Assembly (NCBI GenBank): GCA_963978545.1
Contig: OZ021732.1
Coordinates: 44,588,059-44,652,058, forward strand
Length of the DNA: 64,000 nucleotides
Direction: 5' to 3'
Origin: Linyphia triangularis
Taxonomy: Eukaryota; Arthropoda; Arachnida; Araneae; Linyphiidae
Shown here: one piece after another, positions 1 through 9,715 of the stretch
Layout of the letters: the number at the start of each line of letters is the position of its first letter
Numbering within the stretch: position 1 is the first letter of the stretch
Translations under genes and position numbers: made by a program
Notes under the pieces: generated by a model
What the model was told of the DNA's origin: nothing
The model's input: the letters and a program-made list of their open reading frames with translations, nothing else
Database searches by the model: none

Positions 1-755
1 ATTGTCTATTGCACATACTTTGTTAAATTCTTTACGTCATTTTTTTTTCCCCCAATTTTTTTCCACACATGTATTTCATACTTTTTTTACAACAGATAAA
101 GTTTTCCACATCAATGAAGAACCCTTCGGAAAGCATTCTCGAAGTGTTCCTAAAAGTGTTCCGTTTTTAACTTTCGTAAACACTAAGAATGGATAAATTA
201 CGCATGTGTATTATTTTAGTACAAACATTAAATACAAGGGTACATTCAGCATGATCTAAAGAACTGAACTTTTCAGAACTCTTTAAAAATAACGTCTTTA
301 GATTTAGTTGACTTTCTATAACGTTTAAAATGTTATTCGTTAACCGTGCAGAAAATAAAAGATTTCGTGGTATTCATATGTCATAACAGTTCATGCTGTC
401 CATATATTGTATTAGTCAGCAATATCTACATCTATTAAATGAGCAGTACTGTCATGAACGACTTAAACTTGCGTTTTAATTCTACTAATACCAAAAAATA
501 ATATTTAATTTAGTATTTTTTGCTTTGGATCCACCAGGAACCAAACGACGAAAGACGAAAAAGTTTTCTGTCTAGCATTTAACGAGCGTCGACATCTGCT
601 TTGTTGAAAAACCGGTGTATTGAATGGTGGCTGCTGCACATTAAATACGTCGAGGTTTTAATGGCATATCATTAGCGTGGCATTGAAGGGAAATTATGCT
701 TTGATGGGGAAATTATTTACTAATTTTTCTTTCATTTTTGTTTAGAAAGTAGAGG
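1..755. other. intergenic, no gene seen
   Basis: AT-rich sequence with only short open frames that resemble nothing known. The part around 530-700 is slightly richer in GC, but no frame in it stays open or shows a recognisable motif. Confidence 0.6.
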
Positions 756-964
756 GCGCAAGCTTAGGTTGGTTGGTTGTTTTCAGATTATCTGGCACCG
801 TCAGCAACAAGAGGGCTATAATGCGCCGAAACATTCGTCATTAGACAAGCCAACATACATTTACAAACACCCATGCCTAACACGGGACTCGAACCCGCAA
901 CCTCGCGGTCTAGAAGCTAGCACGCTAACCACTACACCGTTTGGTCTGCTGCGCAAGCTTAGGT
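756..964 (-). mobile_element. tRNA-derived SINE, full-length copy with target-site duplication
   Basis: The body is 770-950 and is read on the minus strand. Its head (950 to about 885) is tRNA-like: the A-box region reads TGTAGTGGTTAGCG and the B-box region reads GGGTTCGAGTCCCG. A unique body follows, and the tail is a short (AACC)n run seen as GGTTGGTTGGTT on the plus strand. An exact 14-bp duplication GCGCAAGCTTAGGT flanks it at 756-769 and 951-964, as expected for LINE-mediated insertion. The same body recurs at 22273-22382 and 28202-28329, with a weaker copy at 30227. The tRNA head does not fold into a good tRNA, so this is a retroposon and not a functional tRNA gene. Confidence 0.9.
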
Positions 965-1454
965 GTTGCTCTATAACGTGTGATTGAATTCAAAATTATA
1001 AGGAATATTTAGATGTATTGAGAACAATGGGAGATATAAGCAGCTGGAAGCTACTTAGAGATGGAATATAATCAATTCAACATTTTTACGCTTACGCAGA
1101 ATATATTCTAAATAAATCTCACAACACTTAATTTGAACTCCACTATTTCATTACCATTTCTGAAGCCTGAAAAATATCTGTAGCAAGAAATCGATTTTTT
1201 TTTTGGTAAATAAAAACCCCCATACCACAAGAAAACCAACTCACATAAATTACAACGGCAATTAAACGAAATATTAAAGGACCTGTACAGCAATAAAATT
1301 GTATAAAAATCATTTAAGTTATATTTTTATAAAAACTCGCAATGCACAAAAATGCATTTCGACGATGTAACTAATTTCTCACGAATAAGATCCATTACTA
1401 ATTTAGTGTCACCTTGAACGTTTATGATGCAACACATCTCAAAAGAACATTATT
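965..1454. other. intergenic, no gene seen
   Basis: AT-rich sequence with no repeat recognised elsewhere in the window and no credible coding frame. Confidence 0.55.
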
Positions 1455-1905
1455 TACTAACTTGATTGAATACATTATCACCACAACGAGTCAAATTGCT
1501 AAAATTCAGATCGATTGTATGACGGAAAATAGGTTATTAATTAGCCCTCCGAAGATTTTGCCTGGCCAACCTTAATAAGGGAAGGTTTCAGCCATTAAAT
1601 ATTGCCAAATTAAACATGTTTGAATAAAGCTTAATTAAGAAGATATTAGAACGTGAGTAAAAGCTAATAAGTTTGATGTAAGGCAATAGAAACGTGTGTA
1701 AAAGCGACCATTACGTGACGGTTCCAAGATTTGATAGTAAGCATTGTCATCAACAACGAGTGTACCATCCAAGTTTCAGTTCAATTGGATGACGGGAAGT
1801 AGGTTTATTCATATTCAGAAGCGATAATAGAAGCGTGTGTAAAAGCGGCCTTTTAGTGACACTCCACAAAACTAAATACACAAAATGTTATGAGGTGGCG
1901 CATTT
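1455..1905 (+). repeat. modular interspersed repeat (family B), copy 1
   Basis: This matches 45975-46535 and 49970-50235 in the same orientation. Each copy is built from similar modules: a start like CATTGTCATCAACAACGAG, then a TTTCAG.TC.ATTGGATGACG segment, a short GGTTAATTAG-like piece, and a link containing AATAGAAGCGTGTGTAAAAG with GGCCTTTTAGTGAC. Two modules are clear here, near 1470 and 1743. No open frame is maintained, so this is a non-coding repeat of unknown class. Confidence 0.75.
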
Positions 1906-3425
1906 CTAACCCAGCTAGCCTTATTTTCATTTTAACAAAGCATCCCTTGAAACTAGAGCACGCGATGTCGTGTTCTTCGCAATTCGTTGCCGCTTTAACG
2001 AAAGGAAAACTTTATGGTTTTATTTAATTTAAAATGTTGGAAAAGATGGTGTTCATTTTAGTTTTAGGAGGAGGAGTTTTTGAAGCGAAAATGGAAAAAA
2101 ACTTGAGCTTGTTTTCATTTTATTTAAGTTCTCTTTTTATTGTTGTTTGCAAAGGAATGGCATGAAAGTTCTTCGTTTTTAGAAAGATTGCGTGTTAGGC
2201 CATGTGAGATGTTTAACGTCGTTTGGAGTTTTGATGATACATGCTACTGATTAAACTGTTTGGAGAGAGGAAAGTTACAATTTATGTTTCGATAAGTTCT
2301 GAGGCCGTTTATTCGATAATCTAGAAATAATTTGAACAGTCAAATGGAGTTGCTGAATGATTAAAGCAACACAATTCGGGAATAAATTTGATAAATGATA
2401 TACAAATTAAAAGGTTAAGAATTCTGCTTCTGATGAATTGTTTATTTACAACTGAACACTATTTGTTTGAAAAGCGAACTTTAAAATATTGGAAATAGTC
2501 AAACAATGTGGGAAGCTGTATAAGTATATACAGTAGATGGCAGCATTGTAGAAAAGGCAAAATCTTAATGTAAGCACATTGAGTAAACATAAGAAATCTT
2601 ATATATTTCAGCCATAGAAAAAAACTTCCGAAAAAGCAATTCCTCTAAGCCAGCGTTCGTCACTAACTTTCAGATTTAACTTTAGTATGACTTAACTTAT
2701 GGTATGACTTATGTTGGAGCTTTTTGAGTGCCTTACATTTATTCCGAATACGCCAATATATAAAATTAATTATTATAGATTCAATAATGTAAAACATTTC
2801 TGAAAATTAATAAAAAACAACAATTTTTTGTCTTCTTAATATATTTGTAATTGGCATTTGATTATCTTTTTCTTTAAATAATTAAAACAAATATTTTCTT
2901 TGTTATTAGGTAAATCAAAGTCTAAAAAAGTGAAACTTTGTTACAACGTATCGCTTGGCCTAACTTTAAATTAAGATATTCAAACAATTTACCACTACAT
3001 TATTCCGTTTTAATCGATATCAATTATGATACAATGAGGGTAGAAATCGTTTAGTTTCTTTTACCACAGAGTCTATGTCTGTCGCAGTCATTCGTAATAA
3101 ATCGTCCAAATGAGTATCAAGTTATCACTGTAATTATTTTTTATGAAAACGATCTTACTAAAAGTTTCTTTATATAGTTTCCTCGAGCCACGTAGTGAAG
3201 AACTCTGCTCTAGGTAATAAACACATACTATTTTGAATACATTAAAATTATGTAAAAAAAAAAGTTCATATCGTGAAATGTAATTTTTTTCTTCTGTGCT
3301 GCAGGCGATCCACATAAAATGTTGTTTTGGGCCGTATGAGGCCTAAAAGCAACACAATGGCGAACGAACATTGGTCTAAGCAATCTTAAATGCGCATTCG
3401 GGCCCACTATTTTTACTTTCAATTA
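1906..3425. other. intergenic, no gene seen
   Basis: AT-rich sequence. Short open frames near 3088-3422 overlap the start of the downstream repeat and are not coding. No element boundary was recognised. Confidence 0.5.
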
Positions 3426-4121
3426 TCCATATGTATACATAGGGTAATAAAAGTATTGTATTCGGCCCCCCCCCCCCCAAAAAAAAAAATAATCGAATGT
3501 GACCTAGAAAAAATGTATATCTCTGTGTGTGTGTCTGTGGTCAGCATAACTCCCGAACAAATTGACCTACGATGCTCAAATTTGGTGTGCGGGTTGGTGA
3601 TGGCACAGGGATCATTAAGGTTTTCGTCAAAATCTCGCATGCGCATAAGGTAGCTGCCATTGAAAAAAATCTTTTTTTTTTTTTTTTTTAGTAATTGCTA
3701 AAAAACGACTCCAACGATTTTGTTGAAATCGCTGTGGTAATGCCTCTTAAGGTGTTCTAAACATCTCCATCTCTGAAGTTCCCATAAAAATGCTTTTATG
3801 GCGTAAGAAGTTGAAAAACGAATGCCAGAGCTCCATTTGCCTTGTGCCAACGTCATCAACGATCATTCCCCCCCCCCCCTCTCTTTAGTTTCACTTTTAA
3901 AAAGGATAATATAAGTATTATTGAAAAGTATATCGCCAAAATCATCCATTTGACGAAGTTTTTTTTTTTAAAAGATCCATACAAAAGTTATGGTAAAAAA
4001 TATCACCAAACTGGTCCTTTTTTCATAATGAATGATGAAAATATTAAAACGGTAAATGACACAAATTGATATCAGTATTATAGTGTAATTGAAAGCTTTG
4101 CAATGCTCCACACCCCTAGTT
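3426..4121 (+). repeat. interspersed repeat (family A), copy 1
   Basis: About 650-700 bp shared with 9131-9715, 20440-20883 and 60835-61537 (same strand) and 59395-59640 (minus). Landmarks in order are TTGTATTCGG; GGTCAGCATAACTCCCGAAC; GTTTTCGTCAAAATCTCGCATG; TAATTGCTAAAAAACGACTCC; AATCGCTGTGGTAATGCCTC; and a terminal CTCCACACCCCTAG. A C13 run (3466-3478) and a C12 run (3868-3879) lie inside. No protein frame is shared by the copies, so it is probably a non-autonomous element of unknown class. Confidence 0.8.
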
Positions 4122-5477
4122 TAAGGTTCATACCTAATGAGAATCCTTGCTTAGAAGGAAATAGGATTAACATGAACATTCTGTAACTGATTACATCGAA
4201 CATGGGAAAACAGAAAACCTTTTGCATAAAAACTTTGACCCATACACTTAATAATTTTATAGTTTGGAATTCAATCCCAACGTTATTTATTGTTAAATGC
4301 AACAAGTTTTAACCATTTCTGAAACCGTGGAAAATGCAAATGAGGTACAATTCTTAATTGAATATTACCCATTCAGCGAGACAAAGTTACAATCTAGTAT
4401 TAACAATTTAGAATAAAAATGGGTTATCGAATCAAAAATCAATTGCTTTGTACTATATCTCGGTGTTCACGTGATATCTTATCCCTTACTTTTATTCTGG
4501 TGTATTCCATTATCTTTCACTGAGAAACCACGTACACGAACATTTTATCATTATTTGAAGCAGAATAAAGTTTTTAATACTTTTTAACTCTCCGGCAAAA
4601 AATGTTCACCTCTTCTCAAGAGATTCCCAAAGCCCTGATATTTTAAAACTTCAAATATGTGGATAACAGTTGAAAGTGTAACCTAGGCAACCAAGCCTCT
4701 CTTCAACATAAAACAGCGGTTGAAATCCCCAAGCATCGCATACATATATATACATTTTCCCTTTTATAAAATAAAAAGTAACAAAAGGAAGAAATTTTGA
4801 GATGTATTGATTCATCGACTCTGGAAGCTAACTTTTTTTTTTTTTCCATCTTTCTACCTAGTGGAAACCTTTTGTATTTCTGATTCTTATGTTTCTCACT
4901 TCAACTGTTTCAATTACTCCTAGGTGAGAATTTTTTTCGTCCGCGTTGAGTTTTACTGCGAGAAAGCTCTTAAAAAAAAAAAGAAAAAAAAAAAAGACTT
5001 TTCTATAGAGACTTATTGAGATATAAGTCTCCTGGGGGTAAGATTTTAGAATGGGGATTTGTCTTTGAACGTTTAGGTTTATCGCTCTATTTGAGGAGAT
5101 TGAATAGATACTCACTTATTTTTTCATTAAAGTAAATATTCCCTAAAATGGATTCAATATGTTACCTAAGTAAATTTATTCAATTTTTTACAAAAGTTGT
5201 TAATGCCTATTGTGTTAACTCGTAAAATAAATATTTGTAATATCTAAATCCTTCCATAATGCTTTTTTTTAAATATTGCCACGTTTCAAATCCCAATCAT
5301 CGATATATTTATTATAAGCAACTGGATAGACTGCTCAAAATTTATATAAAAAAAGCACTTTACTGAACTGTTCTCGATTTCAGCACTTTAGAAATCAGCA
5401 TTCTTTTCAAGTTACATAACCATGGTCAGCAATTCGATTAGCGAGTATCGGTCTTTCATCAAACTCTTCCTGTATTA
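4122..5477. other. intergenic, no gene seen
   Basis: AT-rich sequence with homopolymer runs near 4830 and 4974. No coding frame or repeat partner was recognised. Confidence 0.5.
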
Positions 5478-5613
5478 AGGATCTAAAAAGAGGACTTATA
5501 CGCTAAACCACTTCTTGTCATCGACTTTTTGAGGGTCAACAATTTGTTGGATCTTGTCTGACTTCGTCAGACAGGTGGAGGATAAGCAACAACAACAACA
5601 ACAGGATCTAAAA
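5478..5613 (+). mobile_element. 5'-truncated retroposon with (AAC)n tail and 11-bp target duplication
   Basis: The insert is 5489-5602 (114 bp). The target duplication AGGATCTAAAA is exact at 5478-5488 and 5603-5613. The 3' end has a perfect 8-bp stem with a 3-nt loop (TGTCTGAC TTC GTCAGACA, 5555-5573), then GGTGGAGGATAAG and an AAC repeat tail. A stem-loop followed by a short simple-repeat tail is typical of the 3' end of non-LTR retrotransposons, or of SINEs that use their machinery. No coding part remains, so the clade cannot be named. Confidence 0.85.
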
Positions 5614-6045
5614 TAATCTGGCAATCAATCAGAAAACAAATTAATTATACGATTAAGAATAATACCAAGCTGCAAGAGCTACGCATGTTAACACACAAGG
5701 CTACACGAAAAAGCTATGAATATTGCGTTTTCCAGTAAAGGATGATACTTGCCGAGGTTGGTTGCTTTGTCTGTGGCAGATGTGACAACTTAAAAACTTC
5801 TTTATAAATGATGCAACAGCCAAATCGAGCGAAAATTGGAGTAAATCGCTATAAATTTGAACATGTAAATATTCCTCCCATCTGCGAATGAATTCGAAGC
5901 GTCATAAGCAGTCTATATACAACATATATCAGACAATTATCGTACTGTACAGAAAATAAACATTATTGCTTTTTAACTAAGTTTACCAAGACATTCAATT
6001 ACCCACTTAGGTGACACTATAACACCATTTTTACCGTCACAGCCG
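5614..6045. other. intergenic, no gene seen
   Basis: AT-rich sequence without a recognised coding frame or repeat partner. Confidence 0.5.
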
Positions 6046-6350
6046 ATCAACCCTGAAACTTCATCAGTCTCATAGACCAAGAAAATATGACCAGTTGACA
6101 TGTCCACCATCCATCATACGACGGCCCGTTCCACACCATGACATTCCGAGCACATTTTAGGGCGGCACGCCTCCGAAGAGACCGATCTCTGGGGACAGAT
6201 AGCGGACCCGTCACAGGGTTTATCCGTTTCCCGGACCCGTTACAGACAGCAAATGCAATTGATTGGGTGAAAGGCAAATGTAATCAAAGATCGTACGTCA
6301 CGTTTGCGTTGGGAATGGTGGGCATCGATCTTGCTTGGTGGTGCTTTTAG
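6046..6350. other. GC-richer island, possible decayed exon
   Basis: This stretch is near 50% GC by eye, against a surrounding ~30%. Frames are open on both strands. One minus-strand frame is cysteine-rich, with Cys spaced as in C-x5-C, C-x4-C and C-x2-C between about 6205 and 6140, but it is broken by a TGA near 6118. Beyond the stop, the frame stays open to about 6008. I do not recognise a family. It could be an old exon, a captured gene fragment in a repeat, or an unrelated GC-rich insertion. Confidence 0.35.
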
Positions 6351-7240
6351 GGAAGTGTCTAAGGAAAGATTGTTAAGAAAGAAGCAATGGAGAAGTGTTT
6401 GTTCGGTTGGTTTATCCGTGGCTTTGAATCGCATATGTGGCGTAAAATAAATTGTTTTGAATGAAATGTGGGGTCTATTCTTGTACATTGCTGTTAGTGA
6501 GATGCGATTTAGTACCCATCAAATCATCTGACTTGTACTTCCAAATCAAATTAGCACAAGAAATGTTAGCCAATAGAATTAATTTGAAAATAAATCATAA
6601 TATAAAATATTAATATAGGTTTTTGTGCAATTTAAAAATCGATATTTTGAAGCATAGCACCAGTGTCGGTGATTAAGAGAGTTTTAATTTTTAGTTGTAT
6701 GCGACGTAATCTAGTCTTTTTGGCAGCTTTTGACCGTACACTTTTGGTTTACTCTGGTGCCTAATCACTGGTACACGACAGGGCACATAGACGAAATACA
6801 AAATCAGTATAAAAATATAAATGAAACTATTTAATCGTTTTCAATATACTGTACTTAACAGAATACAAAATTACATGGTGAAAATAACCATATCTATGGT
6901 GTAGAGCGACTTGTCACTGGAACACTTTTGGTCTCGAATAACTTTTTAGTAGATTTGGAAAGAGTAAGAAAGACACTTCGATGAGTAAAAGCTGCAACTT
7001 GATCACTGAAATAAATTTTTGTTGTACAGTGTTTTGTCTTGTAAAATATAAAATGAAATTGCTAAACTCATGTTGAATGAGAAGTTACTGTTTTTTTATT
7101 TCTTTTTTTCTTGGACAAATAGGAGTTCAGATTTCTCCACTCTAAGCCTAAGATATAAAATTATTTGTGCATGTTTATTGTAAATTGATCAATGGTTATG
7201 TTTTATTTACTTCTAAATACTGTTTTGTTTTTTATTTCAG
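6351..7240. other. intergenic, no gene seen
   Basis: AT-rich sequence with no recognised feature up to the minisatellite element. Confidence 0.5.
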
Positions 7241-7258
7241 TTACCCATATATGAAACT

Positions 7259-9131
7259 ACTAGCTGAATACCCGTGCTGCGCTACGAAATTTTACCATTA
7301 GCATTTTAGCGATCAAAAGACCATTCACGTATTCTACATTTCAGACGTTTGCACCCATTTCGATCCCGACAAATTGATTTATCAAAATAGAAACTTTCCT
7401 TTGTTAACAATTTTAACGAAATTTATAATTGTGAATACTATATTGGAAAGAGGCATTTGAATATCCCTCGTTTAGAACGTTTAATTCCCTTCGGACCCTT
7501 TTAATTACGTAATCGAGATTGAAATAGTTTATTGTGTTTATGTTTGCTCTTTGTTCTAAATTTCGAAGTAGTAGCTGTATTGGAATTGAGACATTAAAAT
7601 AATCCTCGTATAGTTTCAATGTTGCGTCGACTTTTCATCCCTTAAAAATTCATTAATCGATATTGGAATAACTTTTTTTTTTGTCCTTTTAACATTTGCA
7701 CCAAATATCAGAATTATGACTACATTGGAAGAGGAACATTCGGATATCCCTCGTTTGGAACATTTAACCCCTTTTCGATTCCATAAAGTAGGTTAATCGA
7801 GAACGGAATAGCTTACTTTTTCTATGTTTATCTTTTTCGACATTTGTACCAATTTTCAAAGTTGTGACCAAATGGGAAGTGGGACATTCGAATATCTCTC
7901 TTTTGGAACGTTTAACGCCTTTTCCAACCCTTAAGTGGGTTAATCGAGATCGGAATGGATTACTTTTCTATGTTTATCTTGATTGGCATTCATAGCAATT
8001 TTAAGAATTGTGACGAAATGGGAAGTAGAATGTTCGAATATCCCTCGTTTGGGACGTTTAACCCCTTTTCGACCCCTAAGCGTGGATTAACCGAGATCGG
8101 AATAGCTTGCTTATTCTATGTTTATTTTTGTTGACATTTGCCCCAATTTTCAGAATTGTGACGATATGGGGAGTGGGATATTTGAGTTTGGAACGTTTAA
8201 CTCCTTTTCCACCCCTTAAAGTGGATTAATCAAGCTCGGAATAGCCTAATTTTTCTATGTTTGTCTTTGTTGACATTTGTGCCTATTTTCAGAGTTGTGA
8301 TCAAATGGGAAGTGGTACATTCGAATATCCCTCCTTTAAAACGTTTAACCCCTTTTCCACCCCTTAAAATGGGTTAACCTTAATCGGAGTAGCTTACTTT
8401 ATCTATTTTTATCATTGTTGATATTTGTGCCGATTTTCAGAGTTGTGACCAAATGGAAAGTGGGATATTCAAATGTCCCCCGTTTGGAACGTTTAACCCC
8501 TTTTCGACCCCTTAAAGTGGGTTAATCGAGATCGGAGTAGCTTACTTTTTCTATTTTTACTATTGTTGATATTTGTGCCGATTTTCAGAGTTGTGACCAA
8601 ATGGAAAGTGGGATATTCGAATGTCCCCCGTTTGGAACGTTTAACCCCTTTTCGACCCCTTAAAGTGGGTTAATCGAGATCGGAGTAGCTTACTTTTTCT
8701 ATTTTTACCATTGTTGATATTTGTGCCGATTTTCAGAGTTGTGACCAAATGGAAAGTGGGATATTCGAATGTCCCCCGTTTGGAACGTTTAACCCCTTTT
8801 CGACCCCTTAAAGTGGGTTAATCGAGATCGGAGTAGCTTACTTTTTCTATATTTACCATTGCTGATATTTGTGCCGATTTTCAGAGTTGTGACCAAATGG
8901 AAAGTGGGATATTCGAATGTCCCCGTTTGGAACGTTTAACCCCTTTTTCGACCCCTTAAAATGGGTTAATCGAGATCGGAGTAGCTTACTTTTTCTATTA
9001 TTACCATTGTTGATATTTGTGCCGATTTTCAGAGTTGTGAGTGTGTGGGAAGTGGGAGAATTAGTGATGAGTGAGTGAGTGATTGAGTGAGTGAATGAGT
9101 GAGTGAGGGCTTTGCCTTATATATAGAGAGA
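7259..9131 (+). mobile_element. non-autonomous element built around a 148-bp minisatellite
   Basis: The left edge is CTAGCTGAATACCCGTGCTG and the right edge is GGGCTTTGCCTTATATATAG followed by AGAGAT. Between them are diverged, then nearly identical, tandem units, and then a (GAGT)n stretch at about 9064-9108. The flanks (ACCCATATATGAAAC to the left, TTGTATTCGG to the right) together resemble the uninterrupted start of family A at 60825-60865, so the whole block appears inserted in a family-A copy. No coding frame is present. Internal tandem repeats occur in some Helitron-derived elements, but I see no diagnostic TC...CTRR ends, so the class stays open. Confidence 0.7.
7730..9045 (+). repeat. 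148-bp tandem minisatellite, about nine units
   Basis: The landmark GTTAATCGAGATCGGAGTAG starts at 8521, 8669, 8817 and 8965, giving an exact period of 148 bp. Upstream units (7730-8500) have the same order (ATTTTCAGA.TTGTGAC, GGGA.ATTCGAATATCCC, GGAACGTTTAACCCCTTTTC) but diverge progressively. The most homogeneous units are at the right, which suggests recent local expansion there. Confidence 0.92.
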
Positions 9132-9715
9132 TTGTATTCGGGCAATATTTTTTTTTCTATATTTTTTGGAACGTACTGGGTTAAGAAAGTGGTCTAGATG
9201 TTCAACTTTGTACAAAGTTTAGTGATGGCCATTGGACTTTTCAATAATGTTTCCTTCAAAATTGTGCAAGAGCATAAGGTAGTAACCATTAAAAAAATCG
9301 AGTTTTTCAGTAATTGCTAAAAAAGGATTTTTTAAAAAAAAAAAAAATTCTGCAATTGGCGAAAAACGGCTCCAACGACTTTGATCAAAATCGATGTGGT
9401 AACGCCTTTTAAAATGCTCTGAATATCCCGAACACCGAAATTTTAGAAGAAATGCGATAACGGCGTAAAAAGTTGAAAATCAAACGTTCGTTTTAAACAC
9501 AGTTCTCTTCACATCAAAGAAAATTTTCATTTGTTTCATTTACAAAAAAGGATAATGTAATATTTGTCGAAAAACATGTCGCCAATTTCGTCATTTTGGC
9601 AACATTTTTTTTATAATGTAATACATAGCACCATAAATATCGCCATACTGGCCATTTTTTTAAAATTAACGAAGGATATACTGCACCAAAACATTGTAAC
9701 ACAGACTATTGATAT
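9131..9715 (+). repeat. interspersed repeat (family A), copy 2, interrupted at its start
   Basis: It shares TTGTATTCGG, CAGTAATTGCTAAAAAAGG, CGGCTCCAACGA.TTTGAT and AAATCG.TGTGGTAACGCC with the other copies, but is more diverged in its first 150 bp. It begins exactly where the minisatellite element ends. Confidence 0.75.

Noticed and set aside
880..950. Possible functional tRNA gene
   Set aside because: It has A- and B-box sequence, but the anticodon and acceptor arms do not fold, and exact target duplications show it is the head of a SINE.
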